Source: Haloplanus ruber (GTDB lineage: Archaea > Halobacteriota > Halobacteria > Halobacteriales > Haloferacaceae). Taken from it: 64,000 nucleotides of DNA. Below, piece by piece: positions 16,939 to 25,923 of the stretch. Under the pieces are notes generated by a model, which saw only the letters and a program-made list of their open reading frames with translations, did no database searches and was not told where the DNA came from. The DNA lies in NCBI RefSeq assembly GCF_024494725.1, contig NZ_JANHDK010000001.1, positions 248,001 through 312,000 of the forward strand, written 5' to 3'. Numbering within the stretch: the first letter of the stretch is position 1; each line of letters begins with the position of its first letter. The position numbers and the translations under genes were made by a program.

Positions 16939-18941
16939 GAGACGACCGCACCGACGCACGACGGGAGGCGAGCCGACTCACGGAACCGGTCGAAGAGGCC
17001 GCGAATCTGGCCCGGAAACTCGGCCTCGATCCGTATCCGGTCAACTACTGGATCGTCGATCACGACGAGATGAACGAACTCATCGCCTACGGCGGGTTCC
17101 AGCGGCGGTACCCCCACTGGCGGTGGGGGATGGCCTACGACCGCCAGCGCAAACAGGACCAGTTCGGCATGGGCAAGGCGTTCGAAATCGTCAACAACGA
17201 CAATCCTGCCCACGCCTTCCTTCAAGAGTCGAACTCGCTGGCCGATCAGAAGGCGGTCATCACCCACGTCGAGGCCCACGCCGACTTCTTTGCCAACAAC
17301 GAGTGGTTCGGGCTGTTCGGCGACGGCAACGGTGAGGGACGCGCCGACCTAGACGCCGCGGCCATGCTCGAACGCCACGCCGAAACCATCAGGGACTACG
17401 TGGAAGATCCGGAGATCGACCGCGACGAAGTCGAGCGATTCGTCGACGCCGTCCTCTGTCTGGAGGACACTATCGATCAACATCGGGCGTTCGCGCGCGC
17501 GGACGAGCGCCGCGGGAGCGAGGCCCCGCCGGACCTCCGGGAGCGCCTCGACGAACTCGACGTCTCCGAGGACGTCCGCCGCCACGCCTTCGACGAGGAG
17601 TGGCTGGACGACCTAGCCGAATCCGAACGGGCGGCCGCCCGTCTCGACGAACCGCATACGGACGTGCTTGCCTTCCTCCGAGAACACGGACAGCAGTTCG
17701 ACGAGGAGTCGGGTAAAGCCGAACCGTTCGAGCCGTGGCAGACCGACGTGCTCGACGTTCTCCGGCGGGAGGCGTACTACTTCGCCGGACAGAAGATGAC
17801 GAAGGTGCTCAACGAGGGCTGGGCGAGCTTCTGGGAGTCGCTGATGATGAGCGACGAGGGCTTCGCCGGCGACGACGAGTTCGTCACCTACGCCGACCAC
17901 ATGGCTCGGGTGCTCGGATCGCCCGGGCTCAACCCCTACAAACTCGGGAAGGAACTCTGGGAGTACGTCGAGAACGTGACCAACCGACGCGAGGTGGTCG
18001 ATCACCTCCTGCGGATCGAGGGTGTCACCTGGCGGAACTTTCACGACGTGGTCGACTTCGAGGCTGTCGAGGCGCTCTTGGCGCCCGATCCAGCCGTCGC
18101 GTCGATCACCACCGCCTCGCTCGACGGCCTCAACCCCGACGACCCGCGGATCGACGCCGACGCCCTTGAGCGTGCGCGGGCCGGGGAAGTCGACGTGGAG
18201 CGATACCCCTGGAAGGTGCTCACCACCGCGGGGCTGGCCGAGCGTCACTTCTCGCTGTCGAAACCCCAGAACCGGGGGTTCCTCGGTCGGATCCGACGGT
18301 CGGAGCTCGAACGGCTGGCGCGGTATATGTTCGACGACGCGAAATACGACGATATCGAAGCAGCCCTCGCCGACGTGGACTACGAGGTCGGCTGGCGGCG
18401 GATGCGCGAACTCCGGGAGAGTCACAACGACGTGACCTTCATCGACGCGTTCCTGTCCGAGGAGTTCGTGACCGAGAACGACTACTTCACCTACGAGTAC
18501 TCGCGGGCGACCGACGACTTCCGCGTCGCCTCGAACGACCCCGAAGACGTGAAAAAGAAGCTCCTCCTGCAGTTCACTAACTTCGGGAAGCCGACCGTCG
18601 CGGTCTACGACGGAAACTTCGACAACCGCAACGAACTGCTCCTCGGCCACCAGTACAACGGCATCGACCTCGACATCGAGCAAGCAAAGCGCGTGCTCGA
18701 ACGCACCTACGACCTGTGGGGACGGCCGGTGAATCTGATGACCATCGTCAAGGGGTACGACGAACACGAACTCGAGATTGCCCGACGGCGCAACCGCGAA
18801 CCGACGCCGACCGAGGTAGGCAAACGCATTCGGTACGACGGCGACCGGTTCGAAACTCACGACCTCGATCCGGAACTCGAAGAGCGCATCGCCGCCAACG
18901 ACATCGACTACGACACGAAACCCGACGACTGGCTGAACTAG
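16935..18941 (+). CDS. SpoVR family protein (YcgB-like)
   Basis: A 668-residue SpoVR protein, longer than the roughly 470-510 residues usual for E. coli YcgB. Typical elements are [19 protein letters not shown] and [15 protein letters not shown] near the N-terminus, [27 protein letters not shown] near residue 293, and [10 protein letters not shown]. The extra length lies in central and C-terminal sections. Last gene of the prkA operon; the operon order kinase-kinase-YeaH-SpoVR links it to stress physiology. Its stop codon overlaps that of the convergent DUF7344 gene at a shared CTAG. Confidence 0.93.
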   Translation: MRDDRTDARREASRLTEPVEEAANLARKLGLDPYPVNYWIVDHDEMNELIAYGGFQRRYPHWRWGMAYDRQRKQDQFGMGKAFEIVNNDNPAHAFLQESNSLADQKAVITHVEAHADFFANNEWFGLFGDGNGEGRADLDAAAMLERHAETIRDYVEDPEIDRDEVERFVDAVLCLEDTIDQHRAFARADERRGSEAPPDLRERLDELDVSEDVRRHAFDEEWLDDLAESERAAARLDEPHTDVLAFLREHGQQFDEESGKAEPFEPWQTDVLDVLRREAYYFAGQKMTKVLNEGWASFWESLMMSDEGFAGDDEFVTYADHMARVLGSPGLNPYKLGKELWEYVENVTNRREVVDHLLRIEGVTWRNFHDVVDFEAVEALLAPDPAVASITTASLDGLNPDDPRIDADALERARAGEVDVERYPWKVLTTAGLAERHFSLSKPQNRGFLGRIRRSELERLARYMFDDAKYDDIEAALADVDYEVGWRRMRELRESHNDVTFIDAFLSEEFVTENDYFTYEYSRATDDFRVASNDPEDVKKKLLLQFTNFGKPTVAVYDGNFDNRNELLLGHQYNGIDLDIEQAKRVLERTYDLWGRPVNLMTIVKGYDEHELEIARRRNREPTPTEVGKRIRYDGDRFETHDLDPELEERIAANDIDYDTKPDDWLN

Positions 18942-19504
18942 TCGGTGCCGGAGTCCTCGGCCGCGGCGTGTCCCCCGATCCGGTCACGGCGCGCGACATA
19001 CGCATTGGCGCCGGCGACGACGGCAAAGAGGACCACGGTCAGGCCCGCGGCGGCCATCCCCGACACCACGCCCAGCCACGCCGCCACGAGGAGTCCCAGC
19101 GCGAGCGCCGAGAGGCCGAGATAGCACGCGTCCCACGGTACCTCACGCTCGTCGGGAGTCGAGAGATACGCCTCTAGTTCGGCCGCCCGGTCGGTGAGCG
19201 TGATCGTCCCTCGGTTCCGGTCGTACTCGACGATACCGGCCTCGTCGAGTTTCGGCAGGTGGGTCTGGTGGAGCGACGTGTAGACCCGCTTGCGCTGTTT
19301 GTAGTCGACTTCCGCCACCGGGATATCGTTCTCCCACGCGGCGATCCGCTCGGCGAGGTCACCGAGCGACGCCGACTCCGCGTCGCGACGGAGGTAACGG
19401 AGCACGTCCCGCCGCCGCCGGTTGCTCAGGATCGAGAACACATCGTCTCTCGACAGTCGATCCGGCCGTTGGGGTTCGCGACGACGGGGTTTCTGTATAG
19501 ACAT
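18938..19504 (-). CDS. DUF7344 winged-helix protein with membrane anchor
   Basis: A 188-residue protein. The N-terminal DNA-binding-type domain (about 15-115) starts LSRDDVFSILSNRRRRDVLRYL and includes YKQRKRVYTSLHQTHLPKLDEAGIVEYD, the conserved DUF7344 segment. Two C-terminal membrane helices (about 125-170) suggest a membrane-tethered regulator. It ends at the CTAG shared with spoVR. A role in regulating the neighbouring operon is possible but not shown by sequence. Confidence 0.85.
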   Translation of the reverse strand: MSIQKPRRREPQRPDRLSRDDVFSILSNRRRRDVLRYLRRDAESASLGDLAERIAAWENDIPVAEVDYKQRKRVYTSLHQTHLPKLDEAGIVEYDRNRGTITLTDRAAELEAYLSTPDEREVPWDACYLGLSALALGLLVAAWLGVVSGMAAAGLTVVLFAVVAGANAYVARRDRIGGHAAAEDSGTD

Positions 19505-19923
19505 GTGTAGTCCGGGCGGGTGCGGGAGTGGATCGCTCCGAAACGGAGACTAGACCGATCCTATGAGCGGTCACATTGCGTATACTATTCCGTCCGTTGA
19601 TAAATTCACCCCCACCGCGCCCCCGACGACCGACGTATCGCCACCACATCATCAGTGGAGAGTCGCCCGGTGGCACCGCCCGTTCGCGTTTCCGGCCCGC
19701 GTCGCCCCGGACGCCGCCGTCACAACCATGCCCGGTCAGGTATCTTGGTCGTCGGCTCGAATGGCCTCACGAACCGGACAGCTCACAGCACCGACGTATC
19801 GGACAGCCGTTCAGACACGTGTTCTCCAAGTTGGACTGTTCAGTACAGCGTGCAACAGACCGTCGTCGGAACTGGAATCAGCGGACGTCTCCGACGGATG
19901 CTCACCGCGGCAGCGTTATGCGG
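19505..19923. other. Gene-poor spacer with a decayed tRNA-Glu fragment
   Basis: No convincing gene in this 419-base stretch. Overlapping frames on the plus strand (from 19563, 19576, 19655) have low-complexity, non-acidic products and no promoter. The only recognisable element is the tRNA-like fragment at 19729-19778. The segment GTTGATAAATTC near 19597 could be part of the DUF7344 promoter on the minus strand. Confidence 0.6.
19729..19778 (-). pseudogene. Partial tRNA-Glu copy (possible attachment-site remnant)
   Basis: The plus strand reads TGCCCGGTCAGG, then TGGTCGTCGGCTCGAA (19746-19761), then TGGCC and, nearby, CCGGA. The intact tRNA-Glu gene at 20297-20371 has the same order, with 8 identical bases at 20301-20308 and the same 16 bases at 20320-20335. 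The T-stem-loop is shortened by about six bases and the D-arm half is lost. It is a degraded copy of the 3' half of the tRNA. Confidence 0.7.
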
Positions 19924-20148
19924 CTATTCGGCGACGACAACCGGCGTCGAACCGGCAACGATGGCGCCCGTAGCGAGTATCGCAGCGGAAAGCGCGACGA
20001 AATCGCCACTTGGTGAATAGCCGGCTAGCCCTGCACCCATCTGAACGATGAACACCGTGATGAAGTAACTGATGATGGCGAAGACTAGCAACACGATTGA
20101 TGCGATAATACTACTCACTAACACGCCGAATGAGTCAAGAAATCCCAT
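19924..20148 (-). CDS. Small two-to-three-helix membrane protein
   Basis: A 74-residue protein (MGFLDSFGVLVSSIIASIV) with hydrophobic helices at about 6-38 and 50-70 separated by GAGLAGYSPSGDF. It looks like a conserved haloarchaeal family with no assigned function. An alternative ATG at 20175 would add nine residues; the shorter start is chosen because the extension is not hydrophobic or conserved-looking. It lies between the tRNA-Glu gene and its degraded copy. Confidence 0.65.
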   Translation of the reverse strand: MGFLDSFGVLVSSIIASIVLLVFAIISYFITVFIVQMGAGLAGYSPSGDFVALSAAILATGAIVAGSTPVVVAE

Positions 20149-20296
20149 ATCACCCGACAGACCCGCGGCTGCCATTTACCACTTGGGACATATCCACGGG
20201 AAGTCAGCCCGTTTCGCCGTTCAGTCAGTACCGATAGCTCGGCCGTCCGAACCATCTCTAAGCGATACTAGTTACTCACAGAATACGGTCTGAGGA

Positions 20297-20371
20297 TGCT
20301 CGGTCAGGGATTCGAACCCTGGTCGTCGGCTCGAAAGGCCAACATGATTGGCCGGACTACACCAACCGAGC
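20297..20371 (-). tRNA. tRNA-Glu (anticodon TTC)
   Basis: The minus strand reads a 75-nt cloverleaf. The acceptor stem is GCTCGGT/ACCGAGC, with a discriminator A. The anticodon stem TTGGC/GCCGA encloses the loop CTTTCGA, giving TTC. The T loop is GGTTCGAATCC. No intron. Confidence 0.96.
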
Positions 20372-20426
20372 GTACATCGAAGGACGTGACGGCTATTGAT
20401 AAATCCGTCTCTTTCGGTCGCCGCGG

Positions 20427-22010
20427 TCACGAGTCAGTCACGAACTCGAAGCGTGCGCCGCCGGTCTCGCTGTTTGTCACCCTGAGGGGCCAGTCGTGAG
20501 CGGCGGCGATGTCCTCGACGACGCCTAGGCCGATACCGGTTCCTCCCTCCGCCGTCGAGACGCCGAATTCGAGGACCGCCTTGCGCTCGTCCGCGGGGAT
20601 GCCGGGTCCGTCGTCAGCGACGTAGAATCCGCCGTCGTCGGGGAGACTGCCAACGGTCACGGCGACGCTCGCGCCCGACCCATCGTCGGTGGAGCGATGA
20701 TCCACGCTATCATCGGACTCTGTCCGGTTGTCAGTGGAGCTATGCTCCACACTATTCCGAAACAGGTTCTCGAGTAGCTGTTGGACGCGGGTTCGGTCGC
20801 CGCAGACGTCGAGTCCGTCCGCGACGGTGAGCGTCGCGTCCTCCGTTCGGACCTGCGCCCAGGCGTCTTTGGCTACCTCCGCGAGGTCGAGTTCCGCGGG
20901 GTCCTCGACCTCCTGTCCGGCGCGAGCCACCGCGAGGACGTCCTCGATGATGGCGGCCATCCGGTCGTGTGATTCCTCGACTTTGTCCAGCAGGTCGTTA
21001 TCGCACTCCTCGCGGGCGGTGTCGAGCCAGCCGTCCGCGACGTTCAGGGGGTTGCGAAGGTCGTGTGAGACGAGGGTCGCGAACCGTTCGAGGCGGTCGT
21101 TCTGTCGGCGGAGGCGCTCGGCCACCAGCTTGCGTTCGAGGGCGACGCTCACCCACCGACCCATCAGATCGACGAGCGTAACCTCCCAGTCCGAGAACGG
21201 CTCCGTGCGCGGTTCGTTGCTGTAAAAGCAGAACGTCCCGTAGACGTCGCCCTCGACGATCACGGGCGTTCCGAGATAGCAGTTCACGCCGAACTCGGTG
21301 ACGTCCTGTTGTTCGGCTATCTCCGGGGCCTCGGCCGCGACGTTCGCGAGCACCAACGTCTCCTCGGTGAGGACGATGCGCTCGCAACTCGTCGTCTCCA
21401 GGTCGACCACGTCACCCGCCGCCAGGGAGTCGTCGGGGGCGCGAACCACCTCGAAGATATACTCATCACCCTGCACGCGCGAGAGGGTGCCGTAGTCGGT
21501 ATCGAAAACCCGCTGGCCGATCCGCAGGAGGTCGTCGATCCGCGTCTCGAAGCACGACTCCCCGTCAGCGATGACCTCGTACATCTCTCGGAGCGTCGCC
21601 TCGCGGAACTCAAGTTCCTCGCGGCGACGACGCCGCTCTGTGATGTCGCGGAAACAGATCGTAAGCCCCGTTGAGGAGGGATAAGCACGGACCTCGAACC
21701 AGACGTCCAGCGGCGCGAAATACTCCTCGAACGTGACAGTCTCGCCCGTCTGCATCGCTTCCCGGTATCGCTCCTCGAAGGTCGTGCCCCGGGCGCCCGG
21801 GAGCAGTTCCCAGAAGCTCCGCCCGACGAGTTCTTCGACCGTGTGCGTCTCGCCGACGGCGTCACAGATGAGTTCGCGGGTCCGCTCGTTCAGATACGTG
21901 AGTCGCCACTCGGTGTCGAGGCCCAGAACCCCGTCGATCATCCGATCGAGCACCTGAGCGTATCGGTCACCCTCGTCGACATCGGCGTGCCGGTCCGCGC
22001 CGTCACTCAT
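20427..22010 (-). CDS. PAS-GAF sensor histidine kinase
   Basis: A 527-residue soluble kinase. PAS domain at about 15-125 (ending CFRDITERR), GAF domain at about 150-300 (with NCYLGTPVIVEGDVYGTFCFY), HisKA H-box FATLVSHDLRNPL with phospho-acceptor His316, and an HATPase domain with N-box FRNSVEH, G1 YVADDGPGIP and G2 GTGIGLGV. No membrane segment or receiver domain is seen. An in-frame repeat in the N-box region expands the ATP-binding domain (20689-20750). The partner regulator is not nearby. The signal is unknown; GAF domains of this type often sense light, redox or small ligands. Confidence 0.93.
   Translation of the reverse strand: MSDGADRHADVDEGDRYAQVLDRMIDGVLGLDTEWRLTYLNERTRELICDAVGETHTVEELVGRSFWELLPGARGTTFEERYREAMQTGETVTFEEYFAPLDVWFEVRAYPSSTGLTICFRDITERRRRREELEFREATLREMYEVIADGESCFETRIDDLLRIGQRVFDTDYGTLSRVQGDEYIFEVVRAPDDSLAAGDVVDLETTSCERIVLTEETLVLANVAAEAPEIAEQQDVTEFGVNCYLGTPVIVEGDVYGTFCFYSNEPRTEPFSDWEVTLVDLMGRWVSVALERKLVAERLRRQNDRLERFATLVSHDLRNPLNVADGWLDTAREECDNDLLDKVEESHDRMAAIIEDVLAVARAGQEVEDPAELDLAEVAKDAWAQVRTEDATLTVADGLDVCGDRTRVQQLLENLFRNSVEHSSTDNRTESDDSVDHRSTDDGSGASVAVTVGSLPDDGGFYVADDGPGIPADERKAVLEFGVSTAEGGTGIGLGVVEDIAAAHDWPLRVTNSETGGARFEFVTDS
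20689..20750. repeat. Imperfect 45-base tandem repeat inside the histidine kinase gene
   Basis: Two copies of a palindromic unit: GTGGAGCGATGATCCAC at 20689-20705 and GTGGAGCTATGCTCCAC at 20734-20750, exactly 45 bases apart, so in frame. The second is a perfect 7-bp inverted repeat around TAT. The encoded segments are SVEHSSTDN and SVDHRSTDD. The repeat extends the loop just after the N-box of the ATPase domain. Confidence 0.8.
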
Positions 22011-22087
22011 CGTCGATCATCGCCGCCAAGTTCATCACGTCTTGTACACGCCACCCACAAAAAAGCCCAACGGTGGGCTCTCCACGC

Positions 22088-22639
22088 TCAGGCGACGAGT
22101 TCGAAGGTCGCGGTGTGGGACTCCGACGTCCGGTGTAACTGGAGTTCGCCGACGGCCATCGACACCGTCAGTCGTCCTGTCGGCCAGTCGTCCGTGCCGA
22201 AGGTCATCGCGTCTTCCCAAGTGTAGACTCCGGCCGTGTCGACGGTTCTGTCCATCTCCCGATTGCGCCGGACGATCAGGTCGCCGTCCGCGAGGACGTC
22301 GACACCCTCCTTGAGGTTGATCGTCCCCGAGGGGACACGCAGGCGGTAGCGAAAGGCGACGACGGCGGGCCGACCCCGCCGCAGGCGCTCGATCCGATTT
22401 GCCTCCAGGTCGCCGGATTCGCCCCACGTCGAAACCATCCCTACGTCGAGCAACTGGGGTCGGTATCGCTGCTCCGGGGGTGTGCGGGCGGGCGTCGATG
22501 TAGGCGTCTTCGTTTCCGTCTCCGTCGCCGTCTCCGTCGACACCACCGTCCCCGTGGACGTTCCGGTGTCTGGCTCCGGTGTCGACCCACATCCGGCCAG
22601 CCCGGCCCCCGCGGCAACGAGAAACGTACGCCGATCCAT
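22088..22639 (-). CDS. Tat-exported lipoprotein of unknown function
   Basis: A 183-residue protein starting MDRRTFLVAAGAGLAGCG: twin Arg at 3-4 followed by a lipobox LAGC with Cys17, a Tat lipoprotein signal typical of haloarchaea. Residues 22-52 are a Thr/Ser/Glu-rich linker that could be O-glycosylated. The rest (55-183) is a beta-rich domain with repeated FRYRLRVPSGTIN-like strands. No enzymatic motif is recognised. A frame start at 22666 is possible, but ATG 22639 places the twin arginine correctly. Confidence 0.8.
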   Translation of the reverse strand: MDRRTFLVAAGAGLAGCGSTPEPDTGTSTGTVVSTETATETETKTPTSTPARTPPEQRYRPQLLDVGMVSTWGESGDLEANRIERLRRGRPAVVAFRYRLRVPSGTINLKEGVDVLADGDLIVRRNREMDRTVDTAGVYTWEDAMTFGTDDWPTGRLTVSMAVGELQLHRTSESHTATFELVA

Positions 22640-22767
22640 GCCCTCCGTTCGTGGAGTGATTGGCATAAGCGTTCGTCACCGGCGCGGCGTCTCGGTGGGT
22701 TCCCGCACCGGTCTCGAAGTCGGCCGCCCGTGTCTCGCACCGCTCACGGTCGTTAGAATTCTGAAAA

Positions 22768-22838
22768 TGCGCTGGCTGGGATTTGAACCCAGGTTGTGAC
22801 CATGGCAAGGTCACGTGATACCACTACACTACCAGCGC
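22768..22838 (-). tRNA. tRNA-Gly (anticodon GCC)
   Basis: The minus strand gives GCGCTGG/CCAGCGC as the acceptor stem with discriminator A. The anticodon stem TGACC/GGTCA holds the loop TTGCCAT, giving GCC. The T loop is GGTTCAAATCC. No intron; 71 nt. Confidence 0.96.
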
Positions 22839-22993
22839 CCTTCGCATCTACACAGACCGGGGACTGATTATTAAGGGTTCCGAAATCGGCCCCAACCGAG
22901 GGCGGGCGTGGTGATACTCCCCACGACAGAACTCCCCACGAATCGGCGTTTTGGCGCGTGTGAGGCCGTCACAGCCCGCTGGAGCTTTCGCTA

Positions 22994-23003
22994 CCCTTTT
23001 ACC
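22994..23003 (+). promoter_or_regulatory. Probable promoter of the ribosomal supercluster
   Basis: CCCTTTTACC is about 55-60 bases before the ATG at 23058 and leaves a leader of roughly 30 bases. It is the best TATA-like element upstream of the SPOUT gene, from which transcription likely continues through the ribosomal genes. Confidence 0.45.
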
Positions 23004-23057
23004 GGAGGATGCGGTACAGATTGCACAGTCTAGTGACGTGACGCGGAAAGGCCCGGC

Positions 23058-23900
23058 ATGACGTTCAGCGTGCTCGTGCCGTCTTCCCTCGTCCGGGAAG
23101 CCGAGGACAAACGCGAGGCAACTCGCAAACTCGGTTACGTCGCCCGCGCGGCGACGGTGTTCCGGGCAGATCGGCTGGTCGTCTTCCCCGACGTGGAAGG
23201 CGAGCGCCGCTGGGGAGGCGGGTTCGTCGAAGTCGTGCTTCGGTACGCCGCCACGCCCCCCTACCTCCGAAAGGAGGCGTGGGGGCGGCGGGACGAACTG
23301 GAGTACGCTGGCGTGTTGCCGCCCCTCCGCGTCTCGTCACGGACCGGCTCCGGACCGGAGCGTCCGGGGTCGTTACAAGAGGGAATCGTGACCGAGGTCG
23401 GACCTGACGGCCGCGTTCGGGTCAATTGCGCACTGCAACACCCGATCTCCCTCCTCCTCCCTGACGGGATGGAGGTGAGCGAAGGAGAGCGCGTCGCCAT
23501 CAGGATCTCTTCGAGAGAGCCGGTCCGCGCCCGGATCGTCGACGAACCCCCACCGGGGTTCGCGATCCGGCGTGCGGACCTGTCGGAAGCGCTGGCCCGT
23601 TCCGACGCGGGACGACGCATCGCGGCGTCCCGCCACGGGACGGTGCTGTCGGTCGACCGATTGGCCGACATCGTCGGGCGCTCGGGCGACATGACCGTCG
23701 CCTTCGGGGCGCCCGGGCGAGGGCTTCCGGCCATCCTCGACGTATCGGTCGAGGACGTCGCCCAGGCGGGCGATTCGGACGTCGAACCCGGACCGGGGTT
23801 CGACCTCTGGCTGAATACGATTCCGCGACAGGGAAGCGAGACGGTGCGAACCGAGGAAGCGATGTTCGCGTCGCTTGCACCCCTGACACTCACGGAGTAA
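23058..23900 (+). CDS. SPOUT-fold putative RNA methyltransferase (DUF171-like)
   Basis: A 280-residue SPOUT protein with an inserted OB-like domain. The N-terminus is MTFSVLVPSSLVREAEDKREATRKLG and the core LVVFPDVEG. The AdoMet-knot region near 210-250 contains VAFGAPGRGLPAIL, and the C-terminus GFDLWLNTIPRQGSETVRTEEAM is the knot motif of the archaeal/eukaryotic SPOUT1-type family. It most likely methylates uridine in rRNA. The gene is commonly found at the start of the ribosomal cluster in haloarchaea, and is 4 bases from rpl3. Confidence 0.85.
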   Translation: MTFSVLVPSSLVREAEDKREATRKLGYVARAATVFRADRLVVFPDVEGERRWGGGFVEVVLRYAATPPYLRKEAWGRRDELEYAGVLPPLRVSSRTGSGPERPGSLQEGIVTEVGPDGRVRVNCALQHPISLLLPDGMEVSEGERVAIRISSREPVRARIVDEPPPGFAIRRADLSEALARSDAGRRIAASRHGTVLSVDRLADIVGRSGDMTVAFGAPGRGLPAILDVSVEDVAQAGDSDVEPGPGFDLWLNTIPRQGSETVRTEEAMFASLAPLTLTE

Positions 23901-23904
23901 ATCC

Positions 23905-24921
23905 ATGCCACAACCAAGCAGACCACGAAAAGGCTCGATGGGCTTCGGCCCGCGCAAGCGCGCGACCAGCGAAGTCCCGCGCATTCGCTCGTGGCCCGAC
24001 GACGACGGCGCTCCCGCGCTGCAGGGCTTTGCCGGCTACAAGGCCGGCATGACCCACGTCGTCATGGTCAACGACGAGGCCAACTCCCCCCGTGAGGGGA
24101 TGGAGGAGTCGGTCCCGGTGACCGTCGTCGAGACGCCACCGATGCGGGCAGTCGCCCTGCGAGCCTACGAAGACACGTCGTACGGACTGAAGCCGACAAC
24201 CGAAGTGTGGACCGACGAGTTCCACCCGGAACTCGACCGCACGCTCGACCTGCCGGCCGAAGACAGCTTCGAGGCGGACGCCGATGCGCTCCGCGAGGCC
24301 GTCGAGAGCGGTTCGATCGACGACCTGCGGATGATCACCCACACGGTCCCGAGCGAACTGGCGAACGTCCCGAAGAAAAAGCCCGACGTGATGGAGACAC
24401 GCGTCGGCGGCGGCTCGATCGGCGAGCGCGTCGACTTCGGGCTGGACCTGCTCGAAGACGGCGGCGAACACGACATGGCAGATGTGTTCCGCGCCGGCGA
24501 GTTCATGGACGCAAGCGGCATCACGAAGGGGAAAGGCACTCAGGGCCCGGTCAAGCGCTGGGGCGTGCAAAAGCGGAAGGGCAAACACGCCCGCCAGGGG
24601 TGGCGCCGACGGATCGGCAACCTCGGCCCGTGGAACCCGTCCCGGGTTCGCTCGACGGTCCCGCAGCAGGGACAGACGGGCTACCACCAGCGGACGGAGC
24701 TCAACAAGCGCCTGATCGACATGGGCGACGGCGACGAGCCGTCCGTCGACGGCGGCTTCGTCAACTACGGCGAGGTCGACGGGTCGTACGCGCTCGTGAA
24801 AGGCTCGCTGCCGGGTCCGGACCAGCGGCTCCTTCGCTTCCGCCCGGCCATCCGACCGAACGACCAGCCGCGCCTCGACCCCGAGGTGCGGTACGTTTCG
24901 ACCGCATCCAACCAGGGATAA
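23905..24921 (+). CDS. rpl3: Ribosomal protein uL3
   Basis: A 338-residue archaeal-type uL3. It begins MPQPSRPRKGSMGFGPRKR and includes the signature KGTQGPVKRWGVQKRKGKHAR-like stretch (about 210-235) that reaches toward the peptidyl transferase centre, and GNLGPWNPSRV. Large-subunit protein important for 23S rRNA folding. First canonical gene of the S10-type block. Confidence 0.97.
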   Translation: MPQPSRPRKGSMGFGPRKRATSEVPRIRSWPDDDGAPALQGFAGYKAGMTHVVMVNDEANSPREGMEESVPVTVVETPPMRAVALRAYEDTSYGLKPTTEVWTDEFHPELDRTLDLPAEDSFEADADALREAVESGSIDDLRMITHTVPSELANVPKKKPDVMETRVGGGSIGERVDFGLDLLEDGGEHDMADVFRAGEFMDASGITKGKGTQGPVKRWGVQKRKGKHARQGWRRRIGNLGPWNPSRVRSTVPQQGQTGYHQRTELNKRLIDMGDGDEPSVDGGFVNYGEVDGSYALVKGSLPGPDQRLLRFRPAIRPNDQPRLDPEVRYVSTASNQG

Positions 24922-24924
24922 CAT

Positions 24925-25671
24925 ATGCAAGCAACAGTACGCGATCTGAACGGCGAGGATGCGGGCACGGTGGACCTCCCCGAGGTCTTCGAGACGGCCT
25001 ACCGGCCGGACCTCATCAAGCGTGCCGTCCTGGCCGCACAGGCGAACCGAAAACAGGCGTACGGTGCCGACCCCTACGCCGGGCTGCGAACCCCGGCGGA
25101 GTCCTTCGGGAGCGGCCGCGGGATGGCCCACGTGCCCCGAGAGAACGGGCAGGCCGCCCGCGTCCCCCAGACAGTCGGCGGGCGCAAGGCGCACCCGCCG
25201 AAAGCCGAGAAAGAGCAGGGGAAGGAAATCAACGACAAGGAGCGAAAACTGGCAGTCCGCTCGGCCATCGCTGCGACGGCCGACACCGAACGTGTGGCCG
25301 AGCGCGGTCACGCGTTCGACACGGACCTCTCGCTCCCGCTGGTCGTCAGCGACGACTTCGAGGATCTGGTCAAGACTCGCGAAGTCGTCGATCTGCTGGA
25401 GACGCTCGGCGTCCACGCCGACGTCGAACGCGCCGACGACGGCCGGTCGGTCAAGGCTGGCCAGGGCAAGGCCCGCGGGCGCAAGTACCGCGAGCCGACG
25501 TCGATCCTGTTCGTGACGAGCGAGGAGCCGTCGAAGGCGGCCCGAAACCTCGCCGGCGCGGACGTGACGACCGCCCACGAGGTCAACGCCGAGGATCTGG
25601 CGCCCGGCACGGACGCCGGTCGCCTCACGCTCTGGACGGAGAGCGCCGTCGCGGAGGTGGCGGACCGATGA
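24925..25671 (+). CDS. rpl4: Ribosomal protein uL4
   Basis: A 248-residue uL4 with the archaeal start MQATVRDLNGEDAGTVDLP. The extended loop contains SFGSGRGMAHVPR and GGRKAHPPKAEKEQGK, the part lining the peptide exit tunnel. It follows rpl3 by 3 bases and overlaps rpl23 by four. Confidence 0.97.
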   Translation: MQATVRDLNGEDAGTVDLPEVFETAYRPDLIKRAVLAAQANRKQAYGADPYAGLRTPAESFGSGRGMAHVPRENGQAARVPQTVGGRKAHPPKAEKEQGKEINDKERKLAVRSAIAATADTERVAERGHAFDTDLSLPLVVSDDFEDLVKTREVVDLLETLGVHADVERADDGRSVKAGQGKARGRKYREPTSILFVTSEEPSKAARNLAGADVTTAHEVNAEDLAPGTDAGRLTLWTESAVAEVADR

Positions 25672-25922
25672 GTTCGATCATCAAGAACCCGCTGGTGACC
25701 GAGAAGGCGATGGACGAGATGGACTTCGACAACAAGCTTCAGTTCATCGTCGACCTCGACGCCACGAAAGGCGAGGTCGCTGAAGCCATCGAGTCCCGCT
25801 ACGAGGTGACGATCACGAAGGTGAACACGCAGATCACCGCACAAGGCGAGAAGAAGGCCGTCGTCTCCCTCTCCGAGGACGACGACGCGCAGGAAATCGC
25901 CTCGCGAATCGGGGTGTTCTAA
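25668..25922 (+). CDS. rpl23: Ribosomal protein uL23
   Basis: An 84-residue archaeal uL23, [20 protein letters not shown], with the conserved binding region [17 protein letters not shown]-like near residues 40-60. It binds at the tunnel exit, where SRP and the translocon dock. ATG overlaps the rpl4 stop (ATGA). A much longer frame extends upstream in the shadow of rpl4 and is not coding. Confidence 0.96.
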   Translation: MSSIIKNPLVTEKAMDEMDFDNKLQFIVDLDATKGEVAEAIESRYEVTITKVNTQITAQGEKKAVVSLSEDDDAQEIASRIGVF

Positions 25923-25923
25923 G

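Noticed and set aside
19563-20020. Plus-strand open frames of 120-150 residues after the DUF7344 gene
   Set aside because: Three overlapping frames, non-acidic low-complexity products, no promoter; they run across the tRNA-like fragment and into the small membrane protein gene on the other strand.
24207-25922. 571-residue frame across rpl3-rpl23
   Set aside because: Only its last 84 codons, from ATG 25668, encode a protein (uL23); the rest is a shadow of rpl3 and rpl4.
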